Assembly (NCBI GenBank): GCA_963930655.1
Contig: OZ005618.1
Span: forward strand, 4,734,001-4,798,000
DNA: 64,000 nt
Direction of reading: 5' to 3'
Source of the DNA: Myrica gale
Taxonomy: Eukaryota > Streptophyta > Magnoliopsida > Fagales > Myricaceae
The notes below the pieces were generated by a model. That model was not told the origin of the DNA, made no database searches, and saw only the letters and a list, made by a program, of their open reading frames with translations. A program made the translations under genes and the position numbers. Each line of letters opens with the position of its first letter. Position 1 is the stretch's first letter. Shown here piece after piece: positions 58,824-64,000 of the stretch.

Positions 58824-60549
58824 TCAGCCAAGAGGTGAAGGAATGACTGTGATATGTTTCAAAGGGTGTGAGACTCCCGTGCTTCCAGCATGCTGCACGA
58901 ACTCAGCTGGTGAGAATGTGCTTCCATGGCAAACACAGATGATACTAACCTCTGATTTCGTAAATCTGTACAAGAACCCAGTAATGGTTTTTCCATTTGG
59001 ACCATTCCCGGTGGTCGACACATATGGCATTTGAGGCAGAGAAGTGGTGGTGGTGTTTTGGTCCTGAGCTTGTGGTTTGGGAGGCTTTCCCATCTCTACC
59101 TTCGTTTCCTTCACCGAACAAGGGGTTGCATTTTCAGTGTTTGCCAAGTGCTTGTCACTTGGTTTTGTTTTTGTTGCTTCAGCAGCAGGTTCAGGCATGG
59201 TTTCCTCCTTGGGTCTAGTTGGGCCAGATTGAGCAGTGTTCGATGGAAGCAATTTGTCAATATGGATTATTCCATCCCTATTGCCCTTGTTGGATTCTAC
59301 GGGCTCAGAGGAAGCACTGTGTTCTGAGTGGCCCATCGTATCATTTGATTTCCAACCCTTTAATTGATGTTTCTCTGGCAAGGAGTGGCTTGAATGGCTT
59401 CTGGATTCGCTGGTGCCACCAACACCTGGAAAGATAAAAGGAAATCAGTTTTGACTAAAGATCAACGTCAAACTGATAATGAAACCAACTAATTTTATAT
59501 TTTTGTTATCACAAATGAATAATTCGATTTTAACTTATACACATATACTGATTTTATATTTATCCTTATAAAAAACCATCTCCCACCCTTTCCAATGAAA
59601 AAAGAAAACAACCCACCGGAAAAGTGAGAACGAAAGAAATAATAGATCGGGGCAACTGAATTTTAATGGGAAAACCACCAACCAAACACAAAGGAAAAGA
59701 AGAAAAACAAAAGAGGGAAATAACTTTAGGGGTACCTTTACGGGAGGAACTATGGTCCTCCGAAAGAGCAGAGGAACTGCAATGTGGCGATCCGGACGAC
59801 GCCGTTTTTCCATTCCCGCCATCTTTCACACTATTGTGATCCGACTCGCTCCCGTTGGACAAGTTAAGCACTGGACTCTGACTTCCCTTGTACGACCTGA
59901 AACTTCCGCAACCCGACGGCTCAAAAGCCCCTCCACCGGGCACCCAGCACGGCATCACGCAAGGAAAACCCGAGACCCCGTTTGTGAACGGCACGTACTG
60001 CACCTGGGTGCACGTGGTCTCTGCTGTGGCCGACACGGCCCGCAACGGCGCTGGATTTGTAAGGGCATTGTGGTGGAGGTGCTGCTGAAGCAGCATTCGC
60101 ATTTGCTCGTCGCTAGCATTCATATTCACGTTACTGGCATAGTCATACCTCCAATCTTTCTTTAGCGCCAGCTGCTCCCCCGTTTGTAACTTATTTACGG
60201 ACTCTCCGTTTCCGGGTATAAACGCACCCCTTTTCTGCTGTTGCTTCTCTTCCCTCTTTCTCTTCGCTTCTTGCCTCCTTAACGCATGCATCTCCCGCTT
60301 CGTCTGCGCTTCCACAGGCTCCGCATCCCTTGAGGAACTCGGCGAGACGCTGGATCTTGAAGAAGCAAGACGATTTTCCTTCACATCCGCATAATAGCCG
60401 TCGGGTTTCGAATCAACCGTAAAACCGTACACTTTCTTAACTGGCTTAAATTTCTCTGATTTCTTGAAACTCCCTCCGATCGACAACCCTAAATCCAACT
60501 CGTCCTGATCGTCCTCATGCTTCAATCTAATCTCTGAAAACTCCACCAT
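58824..60549 (-). CDS. AFP: AFP-type Ninja family protein, negative regulator of ABA signalling
   Basis: Two coding exons (minus), 60549-59736 and 59425-58824, give 471 aa. Three family regions are visible: an N-terminal EAR repressor motif, [11 protein letters not shown] (16-26); a basic, nuclear-localisation-like stretch, [18 protein letters not shown] (91-108); and the C-terminal Jas/TIFY-binding-type domain (about 404-471: [58 protein letters not shown]). The C terminus, with CVCHGS and HPLKHI, follows the AFP (ABI5-binding) branch rather than NINJA itself. Known role: recruits TOPLESS corepressors to ABI5-type bZIPs and promotes ABI5 decay, damping ABA responses. The first true ATG in the frame is at 60549. 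The loosely conserved middle is longer than in most Arabidopsis AFPs. Plus-strand frames across it are shadows. Confidence 0.93.
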
Positions 60550-60738
60550 TGCGAGGTACTCAACCAAGTTCTTATTTTGACAGAAGTAAAAGATTCAACT
60601 AGAAGAAAGCTCGATGCTCGAACAGCCACATAGACACGATATGAAAGAAAGAAACTTCGTGGTTTGGGTTCAGATTGTGTGGAAGACAGGGAGAAAGATA
60701 GGGACAGGGAAATAGGAAGAATCGAAGCAAATCGATAG

Positions 60739-60748
60739 GCCACGTGGC
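60739..60748. promoter_or_regulatory. ABRE/G-box in the AFP 5' region
   Basis: GCCACGTGGC, a perfect 10-bp palindrome containing the ABRE core CACGTGGC, lies about 190 bp upstream of the AFP start codon. bZIP factors of the ABI5/ABF class bind this core. Confidence 0.65.
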
Positions 60749-60936
60749 GGGAGCGGAGAAGTTGAAGAGGGCGGTTGGTGACAGGAAGGAGATTTTCCGT
60801 TTAATCACCTGATTAATCGCTAATTAATTGAGCTAATTTAGCGGTAACTCGTGTTTTGGATGTGGCGATTAATATAAATCTTTTACCTTTGGCTGAGGTT
60901 CGACCCTAGGGGAACACGGTTGCAGGCCCTCGAGAG

Positions 60937-60946
60937 ACCACGTGGC
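60937..60946. promoter_or_regulatory. Second ABRE/G-box upstream of AFP
   Basis: ACCACGTGGC holds a second ABRE core (CACGTGGC at 60939-60946), about 390 bp upstream of the AFP start and 198 bp from the first. Two ABREs are the usual requirement for strong ABA induction. Confidence 0.6.
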
Positions 60947-61043
60947 GAATTGGAGAGAATAGCTCAAAGTTCGACACCTGTTCGTCTCTCGCCGGGTAGG
61001 TGCTGACAACCTGGCACAATACGGCCACGTTGTGCGAGATCCT

Positions 61044-61353
61044 GGGGTATGTTCGTTTTCACCATTTTTTCAGGATTCTAAGTATATTCACAATTCTACC
61101 ACCGAACATATTCAGAATTCAAACACAAAAACCAATACATTTTACACAATCTCCAACAAATTTTTAATTTTTTATTCAACATAAATTTTCTCTCTTTAAA
61201 CTTTTTCACATAACTCCAATATTTTTTTATTAAACAATTACATCAAATCATTTATCTCTCCACTTTACACAAACACCAATAAAACACTATTTAACATAAA
61301 AATTCACAACTCCTCTAAAATTCTACAATTTTTTCTCAAAACGAACATCACCC
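61044..61353. mobile_element. MITE upstream of AFP
   Basis: GGGGTATGTTCGTTTTCACC at the left is mirrored by CTCAAAACGAACATCACCC at the right. About 310 bp, AT-rich, non-coding, of the same broad family as the MITE at 56.2 kb. Confidence 0.65.
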
Positions 61354-62529
61354 TGCTGTCTCCGCAAATCTCAAGACAGTGGAAGCTAAGCAATTCGTCG
61401 ACGCATTCGCACGTATAATTTTCAACCTGGTGTTTATTTAATTGTGTTTGACTGTTAAAATTTTGGGAATTGAAAGTTTAAAATTTTAGGTTATTTGATT
61501 TAATAAAAAAAATTAAGAAGAAATATATTTTTAATATTTATGATAATAAAGTTATGAAAAAGATTATATTAAAAATTAAAAAAAAAAATTTACCCTCTAA
61601 AAGCATCTATAGCGGAATAGTGTGGGACCCACACGTTGGGTCCTGGGCTGAGTATGACAGCTAAGCTGGTCAAGCGGCTCCGCAGGACCGCAAGTAACAA
61701 CTTTTGAGGAAGGTGATGTAAACGGTTCGACGTGTTCTTAGCTGGGGTTGTCGTACGCGTGGCGCCACGGCTTTGGATAAAGTGGTATTTTAGGCGTCAG
61801 GAGAGGTGCGACACGTGGAAATCGCCCCCTTCATAAGTTGAGGACTATTTCAGTGGCGCCACGCGAGCCTGTTGGCTGGGACCCGCTCTTGGACGCGGTT
61901 TTGAAAAATCCAGACGGTTGCTCGAATGATGCATGGGTGCCACGTGTCGTTCCTTTTAGAGAAAGTTATGGCAGGCTATATTCATTGACGGAAAGAGACA
62001 TGGCCTGTCCTACTCGTATCAGACGAGGGCTCCACGTGTTAGAGCCAAAAGGATTCCTCGTGGAGTGATGTGGCAGCATACACAAAAGATGATTAGAAGA
62101 CTCGTCTAAGGAAAATTGGAGCGATTTGTCAACATCCACATACACAAGATGATTAGAAGATTCGTCTAAGAAAAATTATGAATTATGATGCATGTTAATA
62201 TGTATGATAGGATCGTTATCAACTCGAGGAAAACAGTAGTTATATGTGCGTTTTTTTAACTTCAAAACAACTTGTTAAAATTATTTTTAAAGTTATTTAG
62301 ATAATTATAAAATTCAGTTTAATTTAATAAGATCCTCGAGAAACCTTTCAAAATGGAACCAAATCTTCACGCAGCCTATAGCCTAAGCAAGAAAAGAAAG
62401 GGAAGGACATTAAGATGACAGAGTTTGGGTGGTAGCATTGATGCCTTTGGATGTAATATACATCCTCAAGAGCCAATGTTGGTACGTGAAACAACGTACG
62501 TACATTGAAATGCTCCCCAAGCCGCGTTC
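61354..62529. other. Intergenic DNA between AFP and the ERD2-like gene
   Basis: Includes an AT-rich MITE-like fragment (about 61440-61600), a GC-richer G-box-containing segment (61620-62060: ACACGTGG, CCACGTGTC, CCACGTGTT and two GGCGCCACG motifs), and a direct repeat of CACAAGATGATTAGAAGA-type units at about 62080-62117 and 62141-62177. The 3' UTR of the ERD2-like gene lies just below 62530. The open frame at 61838-62068 is not supported. Confidence 0.5.
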
Positions 62530-64000
62530 CTAAACTGGTATCTTCGTTACAAGCTGGCCTTGCATGGAGCTGCAAATGGAAAGAGAGGGAGGAGGACCAA
62601 GAGATCAGGGTTACATAAATTTGTATGGCATATTATGGAGCCCATGGAGGGAAGCATTATAATGTCACTTGCAGATACTGAAAGAAATTTAAGGAGACTT
62701 GCCTCTTTATGTAATAGTAACAGAAGTCAGCCAAGATAAACGTTTGGACTATTTCAGCAACAAAATCAGCGAAGAACCAGAAGTATCCATTACCAACCAA
62801 AAACAGATAGCTCCCACCGGTCTCATAAATCTACATGCATGCACAAGGCAACAATGTTGCATTTGTTTGTTTCCATCAGCAAAAGAAAAAGAAAAAAAAA
62901 ATGGTGTATGCATTGTCTTTAGTACAAATAGCATTCTAAGCAACAATGAACATCATCTTAGGGGGTGAAAACCGACCACCGAACTGAGGCAATCAGTTCC
63001 TAATTTTATGGACCGACCACCAAACCGCTCAAGTATAGAACAGGCTGGACCGACCATATTCGATTTTCAGTCATTTTCGATCCATCTGGCCTTTCAGTAC
63101 CACATTGTCTAACCGCTAGATGCTCTCTGCGGTAGAAAAAACTTCATTCTTCCAAAAACTCTCAAGAATAATAATCTGAAGCATGATATCACTAAATTGA
63201 ACCCTGAAGCAATAATTTTCTTGCCCTTTTCAACCACGATCCTTTTAATTGAATGCAAAACACACCTTGCTCTTCTATGGTTCTACAGAGTCCATTAAAT
63301 GGTACATGTAATAGGAACCCCCATACTGTATAACACTGACCTGAATTATCCAGTGAGCACATGCGAAGAATCTTGAAACTCCCAGCGCAAACACAAAATG
63401 GGCTGTAAATGGTTCAATCATCTGAAAAATTGGAAGGAGAATGGAACACATTAGTATTAATTTTGACAACTTGACAAACTGCTGGATGCAGAGAGTGGAG
63501 AGTAGTGGAAACTAAAACCTTAGCATTCTGCATCAAACGAAGCTGAGGCAGCACTGAAACAGATTCCAAATACACACCAAATGCCCATAGGATCCGAGCC
63601 AAGCGAAAATGGATTGTAAAAGGGTGGACAAGTATGGCAAGGGCAGCACAAGGCACTACCTGTCATACAACAACCAGAAGAAAATAATCATGAACTGCTT
63701 CCTCTCTGTTTTACATAGCTCTATAACACTGTGACTGAAAAAAGCATTTCTGTGTCTAACTTCTAGAAATCCTTAAGATCAAATGAGAGTCAGTATGAAG
63801 TTGCCGACCAATACGGATGGTCCAGCCAATGCCTTGAATTGAATTCTTTTCATTTAATTTCTTCAATTGGTTCTTGTAGTTGCATTACCAAAGCAGAATG
63901 AGACATTGGCAAACGTTTCGACTCTGTTCCACAATATTAAGAGCAGAACACACATCAATGTCTTTACCAGATAGTATAAGGGCAAGTTGTCAAGCTCCTT
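62530..64000 (-). CDS. ERD2L: ERD2-like ER lumen protein-retaining receptor family, 3' part (partial)
   Basis: Visible coding exons (minus): 64000-63968 (cut by the window edge), 63659-63519, 63421-63341, 62830-62703 and 62569-62530. The in-frame product reads LDNLPLYYL, VVPCAALAILVHPFTIHF, WAFGVYLESVSVLPQLRLMQ, IEPFTAHFVFALGVSRFFAC, AHWIIQ, GNGYFWFFADFVAEIVQTFI, LADFCYYYIK and ends GQLVTKIPV. This is the C-terminal half of the seven-helix K/HDEL-receptor fold; the YLESVSVLPQL and EPFTAHFVFALG blocks are diagnostic. The N-terminal exons lie beyond the right edge. The divergent ends fit the plant ERD2-like (ERP) group rather than canonical ERD2, so retrieval of HDEL ligands should not be assumed. 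The last intron has a GC donor (AG|GCAAGT). Confidence 0.93.

Noticed and set aside
59566..59735. Extension of the first AFP exon into an apparent longer frame
   Set aside because: The frame continues past a good donor (AAAG|GTACCC) into intron sequence without similarity; the spliced join restores the conserved C-terminal domain.
59752..60165. 137-codon plus-strand frame antisense to AFP
   Set aside because: Shadow of the AFP coding frame in GC-richer exon DNA.
1..64000. A novel defence, toxin or gene-cluster system
   Set aside because: The genes present are unlinked housekeeping or signalling families of eudicots with separate promoters; nothing indicates a joint system.

Overview
The window is nuclear DNA of a eudicot plant. 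Spliced GT-AG genes sit in AT-rich intergenic DNA, their products match angiosperm families end to end, and the repeats are plant types (Ty1-copia, L1-type LINE, tRNA-type SINE, Tourist-like MITEs, long-inverted-repeat elements). The species cannot be named from the sequence; long intergenic gaps and transposon-laden introns fit a medium-sized, probably woody-plant genome. I found no bacterial-type system, CRISPR array, tRNA or rRNA gene, and no clearly new biological system.

Left third (1-19.3 kb, all minus strand): the first two coding exons of a ZIFL-type major facilitator transporter, cut by the window edge; a complete six-exon ATG10 (autophagy E2-like enzyme, 229 aa); and a complete ten-exon ACR11-type double-ACT-domain plastid protein (290 aa). 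Intron 1 of ACR11 holds an antisense LINE relic and a SINE with a 27-bp target-site duplication. Two long-inverted-repeat, MULE-like elements lie at 3.4-4.2 and 7.6-8.3 kb.

Middle (20.8-35.3 kb): a decayed Ty1-copia retrotransposon carries three insertions of similar Tourist-like MITEs, two in pol and one in its 3' LTR. It is followed by a probable second LTR remnant, a two-exon gene for a 47-aa conserved small protein, a 42-bp tandem repeat, and an intronless gene for a 438-aa membrane-anchored protein of unknown function.

Right half (38-64 kb): GAUT8/QUA1 (pectin homogalacturonan synthesis, plus), a plant endosulfine (plus), a G3BP-like NTF2-RRM protein (minus), an AFP-type Ninja repressor of ABA signalling (minus) and the 3' part of an ERD2-like receptor gene (minus). 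From memory, Arabidopsis keeps GAUT8, an NTF2-RRM gene and an ERD2-like gene side by side on chromosome 3, and has NTF2-RRM/AFP neighbour pairs on chromosome 1. This window may therefore show the less fractionated ancestral order.

The genes are independent housekeeping or signalling units, not an operon-like pathway. Regulatory points visible in the sequence are two perfect ABRE/G-boxes upstream of AFP, a TATA box and site-II-like motifs upstream of the 47-aa gene, and an inverted-repeat element carrying G-boxes just upstream of GAUT8. Exon coordinates are read by eye from reading frame, splice dinucleotides and family similarity. UTR limits and transposon borders are approximate unless a target-site duplication is stated.
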